A stretch of 64,000 nucleotides of DNA. Origin: Sporosarcina ureae DSM 2281. Its GTDB lineage: Bacteria > Bacillota > Bacilli > Bacillales_A > Planococcaceae. Each line of letters opens with the position of its first letter. The stretch's first letter is position 1. Shown here one piece after another: positions 37,689 through 46,737 of the stretch. A program made the position numbers and the translations under genes. The stretch lies in the NCBI RefSeq assembly GCF_000425545.1, contig NZ_AUDQ01000003.1:124001-188000 (forward strand). The letters are read 5' to 3'. The notes beneath the pieces were generated by a model. It was not told where the DNA came from. It saw nothing but the letters and a program-made list of their open reading frames with translations, and ran no database searches.

Positions 37689-39248
37689 TTATTTTGCATA
37701 CTCTACTGCGCGGGTCTCCCGTATGACCGTCACTTTGATATGCCCTGGGTAGTTCAATTCTTCCTCGATTTGTTTTCGTATATCACGTGCTAAGCGATGT
37801 GCGGTAATATCATCGATCTGTTCGGGGCGAACAATGATTCGCACTTCCCGTCCTGCCTGAATGGCAAATGACTTCTCTACACCTTCGTATGATTCCGAAA
37901 TTTCTTCGAGTTTTTGCAGACGTTTTATATAGTTTTCCAATGTTTCACTACGAGCACCTGGTCTCGCTGCAGATAATGCATCTGCCGCTGCTACAAGTAC
38001 TGCTATAACAGAAGTAGCTTCTTCATCACCGTGGTGAGAAGCAATACTGTTAATGACAACTGGATGTTCTTTATATTTCACTGCCAACTCTTTACCAATT
38101 TGCACGTGACTACCTTCTACCTCATGGTCGATCGCTTTACCAATATCATGAAGTAAACCGGCACGTCTAGCAAGTGTCACGTCTTCTCCAAGCTCTGCTG
38201 CCAGTAAGCCAGTTAAATAGGCTACTTCAATAGAGTGTTTCAAGACGTTCTGTCCGTAACTCGTACGGAAATGCAAACGACCAAGAATTTTAATCATATC
38301 CGGATGCAAGTTGTGAACACCTACATCGAATGTAGTTTGTTCTCCTTTTTCTCGGATTAACTCGTCCACTTCTCTTCTGGATTTGTCGACCATTTCTTCA
38401 ATACGCGCAGGGTGGATTCGTCCATCCTGAACTAATTTCTCCAGAGCCAATCTTGCTGTCTCTCTTCGAACTGGATCAAAACCGGAAAGAATGACAGCTT
38501 CTGGCGTATCGTCAATAATCAGATCAATCCCTGTAAGCGTCTCAAGCGTACGAATATTTCGTCCTTCACGACCAATGATGCGACCTTTCATCTCATCATT
38601 CGGTAAATTAACGACGGAAACTGTAGTTTCTGCCACATGATCTGCCGCAAACCGTTGCAATGCTAATGATAGGATCTCGCGTGCTTTACGCTCAGATTCC
38701 TCTTTAGCCCGTTGCTCGGATTCTTTTGTCATGACAGCAATGTCAGTAGAAAGCTCTTCTTCTACTTCTTCCAAGATAATGTGCTTTGCTTCATCTCTTG
38801 TTAACGAAGAGATTCTTTCCAATTCAGTCTTCTGTGTAGTAACGAGTTGTTCCGCTTTGCGTTCCATCTCTTCAATATGCTGTTGTCTTTCTAATAGCGC
38901 ATCTTCTTTGCGCTCTAGACCTGCTTCTCTTTTATTGAGCGCATCATCCTTGCGATCAAGGTTTTCTTCACGTTGTAAGAGACGGTTTTCCTGTTTCTGT
39001 AGTTCCGCCCTTCTCTCACGGACTTCTGTTTCTGCTTCAATCCGCAGTTCGTGAGTTTCATCTTTCGCTTCTAACAGTGCCTCTTTCTTCACTGACTCCG
39101 CTTCACGCTTCGCCTCTTCGACGAGTTGGTTGGCAGTATGCTTGGCACCAGTTACTTTTGAATCATTCACATTTTTCAATATAAAAAAGCTAACAACTGC
39201 ACCGACGATGAGACTTAGCAAAACGGAGATGAGTATTTCAATACCCAT
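37689..39248 (-). CDS. rny: Ribonuclease Y
   Basis: 519 residues. This membrane-bound endoribonuclease starts decay of many mRNAs. It has an N-terminal transmembrane helix ([20 protein letters not shown]), a long coiled coil to about residue 200, a KH domain ([19 protein letters not shown]) and an HD domain ([16 protein letters not shown], with HD metal ligands). The ATG at 39248 is 8 nt after GGAGG; an in-frame GTG nine bases earlier overlaps the SD. A strong promoter lies about 310 nt upstream, leaving a long structured leader. RicA and PNPase, which work with it, are also in this window. Confidence 0.96.
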   Translation of the reverse strand: MGIEILISVLLSLIVGAVVSFFILKNVNDSKVTGAKHTANQLVEEAKREAESVKKEALLEAKDETHELRIEAETEVRERRAELQKQENRLLQREENLDRKDDALNKREAGLERKEDALLERQQHIEEMERKAEQLVTTQKTELERISSLTRDEAKHIILEEVEEELSTDIAVMTKESEQRAKEESERKAREILSLALQRFAADHVAETTVSVVNLPNDEMKGRIIGREGRNIRTLETLTGIDLIIDDTPEAVILSGFDPVRRETARLALEKLVQDGRIHPARIEEMVDKSRREVDELIREKGEQTTFDVGVHNLHPDMIKILGRLHFRTSYGQNVLKHSIEVAYLTGLLAAELGEDVTLARRAGLLHDIGKAIDHEVEGSHVQIGKELAVKYKEHPVVINSIASHHGDEEATSVIAVLVAAADALSAARPGARSETLENYIKRLQKLEEISESYEGVEKSFAIQAGREVRIIVRPEQIDDITAHRLARDIRKQIEEELNYPGHIKVTVIRETRAVEYAK

Positions 39249-39333
39249 TGAGGTCACCTCCTTCTGCTTATTCTTTTCTTTTCAGTCGGCTCGTATAATC
39301 AATTTTGCCACGGCGAATATATTCACTTTACTT

Positions 39334-39486
39334 GTTACCGGAGCTTCTCGGTAACGTCCCGACGATCTGTGAAAACGCCGAAGGCTTAACTTAATCCAAC
39401 GGGTAGTAGAAAACCTGTTGTTTCGGGACTAAATTTCTATTGATGTCACTACTTTTTACTTAATTTTTTATATTGCTGAATTAAGT
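39334..39486 (-). promoter_or_regulatory. Structured 5' leader of rny
   Basis: On the minus strand: a hairpin ACTTAATT/AATTAAGT (39486-39458), then a closed three-way element with P1 GTCCCGA/TCGGGAC (39429-39423 with 39362-39356) holding CAACAGG/CCCGTTG (one mismatch) and GCC-TTC-GGC hairpins, then directly a perfect 7-bp hairpin GTTACCG/CGGTAAC (39355-39334). No T tract follows. I recognise no known riboswitch or T-box consensus. Confidence 0.55.
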
Positions 39487-39557
39487 TAAAATCAATATAC
39501 CGCCAAAAACAATTGATTGGTTTGTTAAATATAGGACGTATATAATACGCCACTTTA

Positions 39558-39586
39558 ATTGTATAGTTGTATTTTTATTGTGTCAA
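39558..39586 (-). promoter_or_regulatory. Sigma-A promoter of rny
   Basis: Read leftward, a perfect TTGACA (39586-39581), a 17-nt spacer and TACAAT (39563-39558). Transcription would begin near 39551. Confidence 0.8.
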
Positions 39587-39755
39587 GGAATGATAATGGA
39601 AAAATGATACTACTGAAGCTTTTTGTTTGGTTTGCTCGAGTATTCCCACTTTCCACTTCGCATATTTGTTTATTTGGAATTTTGGTTCCATGACTAGGCA
39701 AAGTACGTCATACTTATACATGTTAATTACTTCAAAATAAAGCTCTTTTTATAAA

Positions 39756-39784
39756 AAAACCGCCAATCGAAAATTGGCGGTTTT
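39756..39784 (-). terminator. Terminator after recA
   Basis: A perfect 12-bp stem AAAACCGCCAAT / ATTGGCGGTTTT, with a T tract after it on the minus strand. Confidence 0.9.
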
Positions 39785-39795
39785 ACATGAATAGC

Positions 39796-40857
39796 TTACT
39801 TGTCTTCAGAAAGTGTTAGTAAGTCATCAAGCTCATCTTCTTCATCATGCGCTGCGATTACATAGTTTGTAGCATTTAAACCGTATGATTCACGAATCTT
39901 GGCTGCGATTTCATCACGCATTTTCAAGTTTTCCTTCAAGAATTGCTTCGCGTTTTCACGACCTTGTCCTAAACGCTCGCCTTCATAAGAATACCAAGCA
40001 CCACTCTTTTGGACAACTTCTAACTCTGAGCCAAGATCCAGAATTTCACCCTCTTTTGAAATTCCTTCACCATACATGATATCTACTTCCGCTGTACGGA
40101 ATGGAGGGGCTACCTTATTTTTCACTACACGGATTCTTGTTTTGTTCCCCATAATATCATTAGCTTGTTTGATCGCTTCGCCTCTTCGTACTTCAAGACG
40201 AACAGAAGCATAGAACTTCAATGCACGTCCACCAGGCGTTACTTCTGGATTACCAAACATGACGCCTACTTTTTCACGAATCTGGTTAATGAATACAGCA
40301 ATAGTATTTGATTTATTTATTGCACCAGAAAGTTTACGCAACGCTTGAGACATCAAACGAGCTTGCAAACCAACGTGTGCGTCTCCCATTTCGCCTTCGA
40401 TTTCTGCTTTCGGAACAAGTGCTGCTACCGAGTCCACTACGACAATATCTACCGCGCCTGAACGAACAAGTGCTTCTGCGATTTCCAATGCTTGCTCACC
40501 CGTATCTGGCTGTGATAATAGTAAATCATCGATATTAACACCTAGTTTTTTTGCATAAACAGGGTCTAATGCGTGTTCCGCATCAATAAAAGCCGCAGTA
40601 CCACCGCTTGCTTGCACTTCTGCAATTGCATGCAACGAAACAGTTGTTTTACCAGAACTCTCTGGTCCATATATTTCAATAACTCGGCCACGTGGATATC
40701 CGCCTATTCCTAATGCGGCATCCAAAGCCAGTGAACCGGATGAAGATGTATCAATTTGAAGATCTGTTTTTTCTCCCATTTTCATGACAGAACCTTTACC
40801 AAACTGTTTCTCTATTTGTTTTAATGCCATATCTAATGCCGCTTTACGATTGCTCAA
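39796..40857 (-). CDS. recA: Recombinase RecA
   Basis: 353 residues. It forms filaments on single-stranded DNA, carries out strand exchange and triggers LexA self-cleavage. The Walker A is GPESSGKT (64-71), and the family signature [14 protein letters not shown] and loop region [17 protein letters not shown] are intact. The C-terminus is acidic ([17 protein letters not shown]). The start is TTG with GGAGG 8 nt before it. A LexA box lies just upstream of its promoter, so it belongs to the same SOS circuit as lexA and yneA here. Confidence 0.98.
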   Translation of the reverse strand: MSNRKAALDMALKQIEKQFGKGSVMKMGEKTDLQIDTSSSGSLALDAALGIGGYPRGRVIEIYGPESSGKTTVSLHAIAEVQASGGTAAFIDAEHALDPVYAKKLGVNIDDLLLSQPDTGEQALEIAEALVRSGAVDIVVVDSVAALVPKAEIEGEMGDAHVGLQARLMSQALRKLSGAINKSNTIAVFINQIREKVGVMFGNPEVTPGGRALKFYASVRLEVRRGEAIKQANDIMGNKTRIRVVKNKVAPPFRTAEVDIMYGEGISKEGEILDLGSELEVVQKSGAWYSYEGERLGQGRENAKQFLKENLKMRDEIAAKIRESYGLNATNYVIAAHDEEDELDDLLTLSEDK

Positions 40858-40891
40858 TTATAATTCCTCCTCAAACTCTTTTTCTACTCTT

Positions 40892-40920
40892 AGTATACCT
40901 TTTCTCAACGTAATACACAA
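40892..40920 (-). promoter_or_regulatory. recA promoter
   Basis: Read leftward, TTGTGT (40920-40915), a 17-nt spacer and TATACT (40897-40892), about 35 nt before the TTG start. Confidence 0.6.
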
Positions 40921-40928
40921 GAATTAAA

Positions 40929-40942
40929 CGAACGGGCATTCG
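40929..40942. promoter_or_regulatory. LexA box upstream of recA
   Basis: CGAACGGGCATTCG matches CGAAC-N4-GTTCG with one mismatch and lies 9 nt upstream of the recA -35. Confidence 0.65.
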
Positions 40943-41023
40943 ATGAATTGGATATAGAAATTGAAAAACAAGCACAAAAAGCTGGGATGAATTGATTTTT
41001 GATAGCTAATTCAATAGCAAAAT

Positions 41024-42280
41024 TCAATACTTCAGTTCTTTTTTCTCTTTTATTGTTTGAATGAGATAATGTAAAGCAAATTGAACGGAACGTTTACGAT
41101 TTGAATTACGAGAACTTGATAGCTGTAGTTTGTAAGATGCTGTCTTCATACCTTCTGCTGCAATACCGATCCAAACTGTACCAGGTGGCTGTCCATCATG
41201 TGGTTCAGGGCCCGCTGCACCTGTCAGACTCACTCCAAATGTCGTGGTAAATCGTTCTCTAACACTTTCAGCCATAGCTTCAGCGCACTCTCCACTGACT
41301 ATCCCATGGTAATCAAGCAATGAAGGTAAGATGCCTAATTGCTCGATTTTCATCTCTTTATTATACACCACAACGCCACCTTTTAGCGCGTTGCCAATTC
41401 CTGCTTCTGAACCAAGTTCCGCCATAAACATTCCGGTAGTTAGACTTTCTGCCGCAGAAATAGTCCAGTCATTTTGAAGCAAAAGTTCAGTTGTTTTGGA
41501 AGCAAGCGTATCCTCATCTACACCATAAATAAACTCCCCAACAATAGAGCGAATTTCTTGTTCTACAGGTAATATTAATTTTTGTGCTTCTTCTTCCGTT
41601 TTGGCTTTTGCGGTAATGCGTAGCTTGACCATGCCTGGTGAAGCCAGTGGTGCGATTGTAGGGTTCGTTTGCTTCTCAAGAACGGACTGGATACGGACTT
41701 CCAATTCCGATTCGCCAATTCCTTGCAACTTCAATACCTTAGAAGAAATTACATCGTGTTTTCCGTATACACCAAGTAAATATGGAATCGCTTCGTGTTC
41801 AAACATGGGCTCCATTTCATGAGGTGGGCCTGGCAATAAAATGTACTGTTTATCTTCTTTGCCTATTGCTATACCAGGTGCCATGCCATTTCGATTTGGC
41901 AATACCGTAGCTCCTTTTAATACAAGAGCTTGCTGTTTATTATTTTCTGTCATCACTTTGCCTACGTGAGTAAAATAATCTTCGATAGTCTTCATCGCCT
42001 CGTCATCAGTTACAAGCTCACAATCCAATTCACGAGCAATAGTTTGTTTTGTAAGGTCATCTTTTGTCGGTCCGAGGCCTCCACTAAAGATAAGAATATC
42101 TGCACGCTGCTGAGCTAATTGGATTGTTTGTGACAAACGTTTAGGATTATCCCCTACAACCGTGTGGCAATACACATCAATCCCAACTTCAGCCAATTTA
42201 GCCGATATGAATCTTGCGTTAGTATTGGTAATTTGCCCCAATAGAAGTTCAGATCCGACCGCAATTATTTCTGCTTTCAT
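41024..42280 (-). CDS. cinA: CinA (competence/damage-inducible protein, NMN deamidase type)
   Basis: 418 residues (416 in B. subtilis). The N-terminal molybdopterin-binding-like (COG1058) domain starts MKAEIIAVGSELLLGQI and has IFSGGLGPTKDDLTKQ. The C-terminal CinA domain has ISAAESLTTGMFMAELG and GAAGPEPHDGQPPGTVWIG and acts as an NMN amidohydrolase in related proteins. The order pgsA-cinA-recA is the classic Gram-positive arrangement, and here 15 nt separate pgsA and cinA. Confidence 0.95.
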   Translation of the reverse strand: MKAEIIAVGSELLLGQITNTNARFISAKLAEVGIDVYCHTVVGDNPKRLSQTIQLAQQRADILIFSGGLGPTKDDLTKQTIARELDCELVTDDEAMKTIEDYFTHVGKVMTENNKQQALVLKGATVLPNRNGMAPGIAIGKEDKQYILLPGPPHEMEPMFEHEAIPYLLGVYGKHDVISSKVLKLQGIGESELEVRIQSVLEKQTNPTIAPLASPGMVKLRITAKAKTEEEAQKLILPVEQEIRSIVGEFIYGVDEDTLASKTTELLLQNDWTISAAESLTTGMFMAELGSEAGIGNALKGGVVVYNKEMKIEQLGILPSLLDYHGIVSGECAEAMAESVRERFTTTFGVSLTGAAGPEPHDGQPPGTVWIGIAAEGMKTASYKLQLSSSRNSNRKRSVQFALHYLIQTIKEKKELKY

Positions 42281-42295
42281 GAATACCGTTCCCCC

Positions 42296-42874
42296 TCACA
42301 TTGACTCGACTAAAATTTTACGATTTTTAATGAAGTAATCAACACCTGACCAGATTGTAAACACTAGTGCTATGTATAACATAATCGTTCCGAATGGAAT
42401 GCCAATCGCTTCGAAGAAAATATTATGCAATAAAAGAAATGTAATCGCTAGAATTTGCGCAACTGTTTTAATTTTACCTAATTGGTTGGCTGCTACTACT
42501 TCACCACCACCTGCTAAAATTAAACGTAATCCTGTAACCGCAAATTCTCTACTAATAATGATGATGACGATCCATGCAGGAGCCGTCCCCAATTCCACTA
42601 ATAAGATAAATGCCGCTGAGACTAATAATTTATCGGCTAACGGATCCAAAAACTTCCCCATATTTGTCACTAAATTGTTTTTTCTTGCTAAGTAACCATC
42701 TAGCCAGTCAGTTGTAGAAGCTATGATGAAGATGATCGCGCCCACCAAATGTTCAATAGGCATTTCTACTCCACCTAACTGAATCATGCCCCATCCAAAG
42801 TCCACTGTAAGAAACAGGATGAAAATAGGGATCATAAATACTCTAGAGAGCGTAATCTTATTTGGTAAATTCAT
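42296..42874 (-). CDS. pgsA: Phosphatidylglycerophosphate synthase
   Basis: 192 residues. This membrane enzyme makes phosphatidylglycerol phosphate from CDP-diacylglycerol and glycerol-3-phosphate, the first step to phosphatidylglycerol. The CDP-alcohol phosphotransferase signature DG-x2-AR-x8-G-x3-D-x3-D is complete (DGYLARKNN, GKFLDPLADK). Around it are about five or six hydrophobic helices. A weak terminator separates it from rodZ. Confidence 0.96.
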   Translation of the reverse strand: MNLPNKITLSRVFMIPIFILFLTVDFGWGMIQLGGVEMPIEHLVGAIIFIIASTTDWLDGYLARKNNLVTNMGKFLDPLADKLLVSAAFILLVELGTAPAWIVIIIISREFAVTGLRLILAGGGEVVAANQLGKIKTVAQILAITFLLLHNIFFEAIGIPFGTIMLYIALVFTIWSGVDYFIKNRKILVESM

Positions 42875-42917
42875 TACATGTCCACCTTCCTAACGGTACA
42901 TTCTATTTGTAAAGAAT

Positions 42918-42947
42918 AAAATAGTCACCTTTTTAGATGACTATTTT
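42918..42947 (-). terminator. Hairpin/terminator between rodZ and pgsA
   Basis: AAAATAGTCA / TGACTATTTT, a 10-bp AT-rich stem followed by TTC on the minus strand. It is probably leaky. Confidence 0.6.
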
Positions 42948-42948
42948 T

Positions 42949-43755
42949 CTATGGCTTTTTTAACACGATGTTTTGTGGAATGAGTTCTGTTGGGTAATCT
43001 ACGCGTTGACCGTTAACAGTCAGTTCTGCGTTTTCGTAATTACCAACTCGTATTCTCAAACTTTCTGCATCGTTTGCTTCAATTTCAATTGTTTCGCCTT
43101 CTTGTACTACCCGGGCACCGCTTGGTTCAGGCATCCGTTCTACGCCGTCTTGGTCTGTTACTGAAATCCACGATTTTCCTGTCGCCTTGACAATCAATGT
43201 GATTTTATCAGCATCAGTCAATTTGAATATAGATGTTTCACCCACAGTCGAAGCGTGTTCAAATGGCTGCTTAGGTTTATCGACTCCCACTGAACCTTGT
43301 TCATCAGTCACAACTGAAGAACCGGGTTCCGATGACTCCTGATCTATATCTGGTTCTGTCGCTTTGTCTCTTAATAAAGTATAAACAATAACAAAAATCA
43401 TCAAGATAAATAGTGCAACAATTATTTTTGGCATTGCTTCTCTTAACTGGTTATTCTGCTTTGAACCTGCACTACGTTGCATAGTAGCTGGTACAACGCT
43501 TTCCTGTTTCTCCTGCACTGCAGGTTCATACTCATCTTGATACAGACTCAGTATTTCATCCGCGTCCAAGTCCACCGCTTCTGCATACTGTTTAATAAAA
43601 ACACGAACGTAGAAAGCGCCAGGTATAACTTGAAACTCTTCATTTTCAATTGCCGACAGATAACGTTGTTGAATTTTCGTACTGTCTTGCAAGTCTTCTA
43701 ACGTCAATCCTTTTGAAATCCTCGCTTCTTTTAAACGAGCGCCAATTCCGATCAA
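42949..43755 (-). CDS. rodZ: RodZ-like cell shape protein (YmfM)
   Basis: About 268 residues. It has an N-terminal helix-turn-helix of the HTH_25 type (IGARLKEARISKGLTLEDLQ), a single transmembrane helix (IIVALFILMIFVIVYTLL), an acidic/Ser linker and a C-terminal extracellular DUF4115 domain (KSWISVTDQDG to GNYENAELTVNG). RodZ links MreB to the cell-wall synthesis machinery. The TTG at 43755 is 9 nt after AGGTGG, so I prefer it to the in-frame GTG that overlaps the SD. Confidence 0.93.
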   Translation of the reverse strand: MIGIGARLKEARISKGLTLEDLQDSTKIQQRYLSAIENEEFQVIPGAFYVRVFIKQYAEAVDLDADEILSLYQDEYEPAVQEKQESVVPATMQRSAGSKQNNQLREAMPKIIVALFILMIFVIVYTLLRDKATEPDIDQESSEPGSSVVTDEQGSVGVDKPKQPFEHASTVGETSIFKLTDADKITLIVKATGKSWISVTDQDGVERMPEPSGARVVQEGETIEIEANDAESLRIRVGNYENAELTVNGQRVDYPTELIPQNIVLKKP

Positions 43756-43782
43756 ACTTAACACCCACCTAACTCATTTCAA

Positions 43783-44577
43783 TCAATTAAACATATTAAA
43801 ACCGCCCATAGAATTACGGTTGGTTATCGGATCATTCTTTTCTAGAATGTCGTAACTGATTTCTTGATCCACAGTTGTACGTAACTCTATGATAATATCA
43901 AAATCTTCAATTGTATATTCAGATTGCTTCACGAACATATCCGGATGCTCGACTACTTTAATTGTCGGCAAGCCCATGATTTCCCGTACTAATTGCATAT
44001 GACGTTCGTCAGAGGTTTTTCGTGTCACGATCCCATCAAGTATAAAGATGTTATCGTCTGAGAACTCATCCCCCATCATACTCGTTCTGATCGTTTGTTT
44101 AATCATTGTAGAAGACAAAAAGACCCATTTTTTATTGGCACAAACACTTGCTGCTACTACGGATTCTGTTTTGCCAACTCGTGGCATCCCGCGAACACCA
44201 ATTAGCTTATGACCATCTTGTTTAAAAATCTCGGCTAAAAAGTCCACTAAAATTCCAAGCTCACTTCTAATGAATTGATAAGTTCTTCGGTCATCAGTAC
44301 CGCGCTGAATATAGTGTCCATGACGAACAGCCAATACATCACGCAATTTAGGTTCCCTGATCTTATGGATGACAATCGCATCCATAGTAGAAGCGATTAA
44401 CTCGAAACGTTTAATTTGCTGATCATGATCGGTGTGAACGAGCATACCACGGTATCTGCCATCCACCCCATTAATGGTCACGATATCAACTCGTAACATA
44501 CCAAGCAAGGAAGCAATATCGCCTAGCAACCCAGGCCGATTGACTTGTAACTCATATTCGACATACCATTCTCCCAT
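43783..44577 (-). CDS. ymfK: YmfK, DUF3388 protein
   Basis: 264 residues of the DUF3388 family. The N-terminus is an ACT-like module (VEYELQVNRPGLLGDIASLL). The middle has an apparent P-loop, GMPRVGKT, in LIGVRGMPRVGKTESVV. The rest is conserved only within the family. The function is unknown; nucleotide binding is inferred from the P-loop. It lies between ymfI and rodZ, as in B. subtilis, with 18 nt or so to rodZ, so they are probably co-transcribed. Confidence 0.92.
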   Translation of the reverse strand: MGEWYVEYELQVNRPGLLGDIASLLGMLRVDIVTINGVDGRYRGMLVHTDHDQQIKRFELIASTMDAIVIHKIREPKLRDVLAVRHGHYIQRGTDDRRTYQFIRSELGILVDFLAEIFKQDGHKLIGVRGMPRVGKTESVVAASVCANKKWVFLSSTMIKQTIRTSMMGDEFSDDNIFILDGIVTRKTSDERHMQLVREIMGLPTIKVVEHPDMFVKQSEYTIEDFDIIIELRTTVDQEISYDILEKNDPITNRNSMGGFNMFN

Positions 44578-44674
44578 TCAACACACTCCTTCATAAAACT
44601 ACTTTTTTCCAGAATGCACAAGTATGCACTTAGTTCTATAATAGCGGATAGCGAAAGCGAATAAAAGAAAAAAA

Positions 44675-44702
44675 GAAAAGGACAACTGGCATTGTCCTTT
44701 TC
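44675..44702 (-). terminator. Terminator after ymfI
   Basis: GAAAAGGACAA / TTGTCCTTTTC with a 6-nt loop, followed by T-rich sequence on the minus strand. Confidence 0.82.
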
Positions 44703-44710
44703 CCAAGGCC

Positions 44711-45445
44711 TTAAATATACCAGCCACCATTGATTTGAATTATTTCACCAGTCATATAGTCTGCTTTGCCACTCAGCATAAATTCGACCATATTCGCTAT
44801 TTCCTGGGGAGTTCCGACTGACAAAAGCGGAATCTGATCGAGTACCATTTGACGCTCCTCCGTAGAAAACTCCTGATTCATGCGGGTGTCAATCCAACCT
44901 GGCGCAATGGCATTGACCCGTATGCCTGAATAGGCAGATTCCTTTGCATAGGCTTTAACGAAGGCATGCTGGGCACCTTTGACTGCCGAATACATTACCT
45001 CACCCGCAGCTCCCGCACTGCCCCATATCGATCCTATAAATGTAATATAGGAAACATCATACTTGCGTAGTTTTTCGGATAACAGCGCGATTAACCGGGC
45101 TGGATTCTGCATATGGACCTGCCACAATTCCGACATGTCCATTGCACTTGTATCCGATAATAGTTTTACGACTGCCTGACCGTTGGCTACCACAATTGCT
45201 TGAACGCTTTGAATGCTAGCCGCCAATTGTTCTGCTGCTTGCTCCACTCTAAAATCAGCTTGCACACTACGGAATTGCTGGGTAGGATACGTCTTTTCTA
45301 ACTCCAAACGCAATAGATCAAGATGAGTTTTATTCGCATTATAATGCAAATACAAAGACCATCCTGCTTCCGCTAGTTGTTTACAGACTGCTTCCCCAAT
45401 TCCTCCAGATGCCCCTAAAACAAGAGCAAAACGCGTCATACTCAT
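44711..45445 (-). CDS. ymfI: YmfI, short-chain dehydrogenase/reductase
   Basis: A 244-residue SDR. The cofactor site is LVLGASGGIGEAV, the catalytic Ser is in FIGSIWG and the Tyr-x3-Lys is YSAVK. It ends in the family stretch DYMTGEIIQINGGWYI. It is similar to 3-oxoacyl-ACP reductases, but its true substrate is not established. It overlaps ymfH by four bases (ATGA) and is the last gene of the ymfF-ymfH-ymfI transcript, closed by a terminator. Confidence 0.93.
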   Translation of the reverse strand: MSMTRFALVLGASGGIGEAVCKQLAEAGWSLYLHYNANKTHLDLLRLELEKTYPTQQFRSVQADFRVEQAAEQLAASIQSVQAIVVANGQAVVKLLSDTSAMDMSELWQVHMQNPARLIALLSEKLRKYDVSYITFIGSIWGSAGAAGEVMYSAVKGAQHAFVKAYAKESAYSGIRVNAIAPGWIDTRMNQEFSTEERQMVLDQIPLLSVGTPQEIANMVEFMLSGKADYMTGEIIQINGGWYI

Positions 45446-46737
45446 TGTGTTTTCGGTGGCAGTACTTTGAAGATTGTATAGCTGCTGTCATCGGAGAACG
45501 TGGCAAATGCTTGTTTTAATTTATCCATTGATAATTTTTCCAAAGTCGGTACGACATCGAATAAATTCATATTGTTAAAATCATATCGTGTATATTGATT
45601 AGCGATAAATTCAATGGAGTTCAATGAACGCATAAATTGACCGATTTTCTTTCTACGCATTCTGTCTAAATCTTCTTCTTGCACCGGCCAATTGGTTTTT
45701 GCATCTTTAATCGTATGACGAATTAATTCTTCTAAGCGCTCCGGCTCATCAGTATCGGAACCAACCATCGCAAAACCGTAGCCTTCTTCCATGGAGAACT
45801 CATAAGAGAACGATTCATCAACTAAGCCTTCTGCATTCGCTTTTTCATAAAATGCAGATGTGCGACCGAATAGACTGTCTAGTACGAGGTTTGCTGACAA
45901 CTCCGTTTCAAGCATTTCTTGGCCCTGTAGATCTGTCTCGGTACATTTCATACCGATATTCAATTTCGGTTTCGATACATCCATCGTCAATGTACGTCCA
46001 GGCACATCCACTTCTTTTGACTCAGACGGGAATTGGCGTTCGATCGCTTGAGGTTTATCGAATGATTTTTTTGCTTGATCTTCTTTAACAAATGCCATCA
46101 TTTCCTCCGGCTTCACTGCTCCAACAATAAACAGTAGCATATTGGACGGATGATAGAACGTCTCATAGCATGTATATAAATGTTCAGCTGTAATATCTTG
46201 AATAGACTCTACTGTTCCCGCAATATCGATTTTCACTGGGTGGTTTTCATAAAGATTTTCAATTGTGCCGAAATATAGTCGCCAGTCGGGCTGGTCGTCA
46301 TACATGGTAATTTCCTGGGCAATGATCCCTTTTTCTTTATCCACAGTTTGCTTTGTAAAATATGGCTGTTGAACGAAGTCGAGTAATACTTTTGTATTTT
46401 CTTTTAGTTTATTAGTTGCAGAAAAAAGATATGCCGTTCTACCAAATGTTGTATACGCATTTGCAGAAGCGCCATTTAAACTAAATTTCTGAAACACATC
46501 CCCGTCTTCTTTCTCGAACATTTTGTGCTCAAGAAAATGGGCAATACCGTCAGGCACTGTGATGAATTCATCTTTGCCGTGCGGTTTGAACGTACGATCA
46601 ATGGAGCCGTATTTCGTTGTAAATGTTACAAATGTTTTAGAAAAACCACGTTTAGGCAAAATAACAACTTTCAGTCCGTTATCTAGTGTTTCAGTATAAA
46701 TCTTCTCTTGTAGTTGATCAAAATTTATTTCTTTCAT
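45442..46737 (-). CDS. ymfH: YmfH, M16 family zinc peptidase
   Basis: 431 residues. It has the inverted zinc motif HFLEH (GIAHFLEHKMF) about 65 residues in, with the downstream glutamate region, so it is the catalytic member of the YmfF/YmfH pair. Related paired M16 proteins act as heterodimers. The substrate is unknown. It overlaps ymfF and ymfI by four bases on each side, indicating strict co-translation. Confidence 0.94.
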   Translation of the reverse strand: MKEINFDQLQEKIYTETLDNGLKVVILPKRGFSKTFVTFTTKYGSIDRTFKPHGKDEFITVPDGIAHFLEHKMFEKEDGDVFQKFSLNGASANAYTTFGRTAYLFSATNKLKENTKVLLDFVQQPYFTKQTVDKEKGIIAQEITMYDDQPDWRLYFGTIENLYENHPVKIDIAGTVESIQDITAEHLYTCYETFYHPSNMLLFIVGAVKPEEMMAFVKEDQAKKSFDKPQAIERQFPSESKEVDVPGRTLTMDVSKPKLNIGMKCTETDLQGQEMLETELSANLVLDSLFGRTSAFYEKANAEGLVDESFSYEFSMEEGYGFAMVGSDTDEPERLEELIRHTIKDAKTNWPVQEEDLDRMRRKKIGQFMRSLNSIEFIANQYTRYDFNNMNLFDVVPTLEKLSMDKLKQAFATFSDDSSYTIFKVLPPKTQ

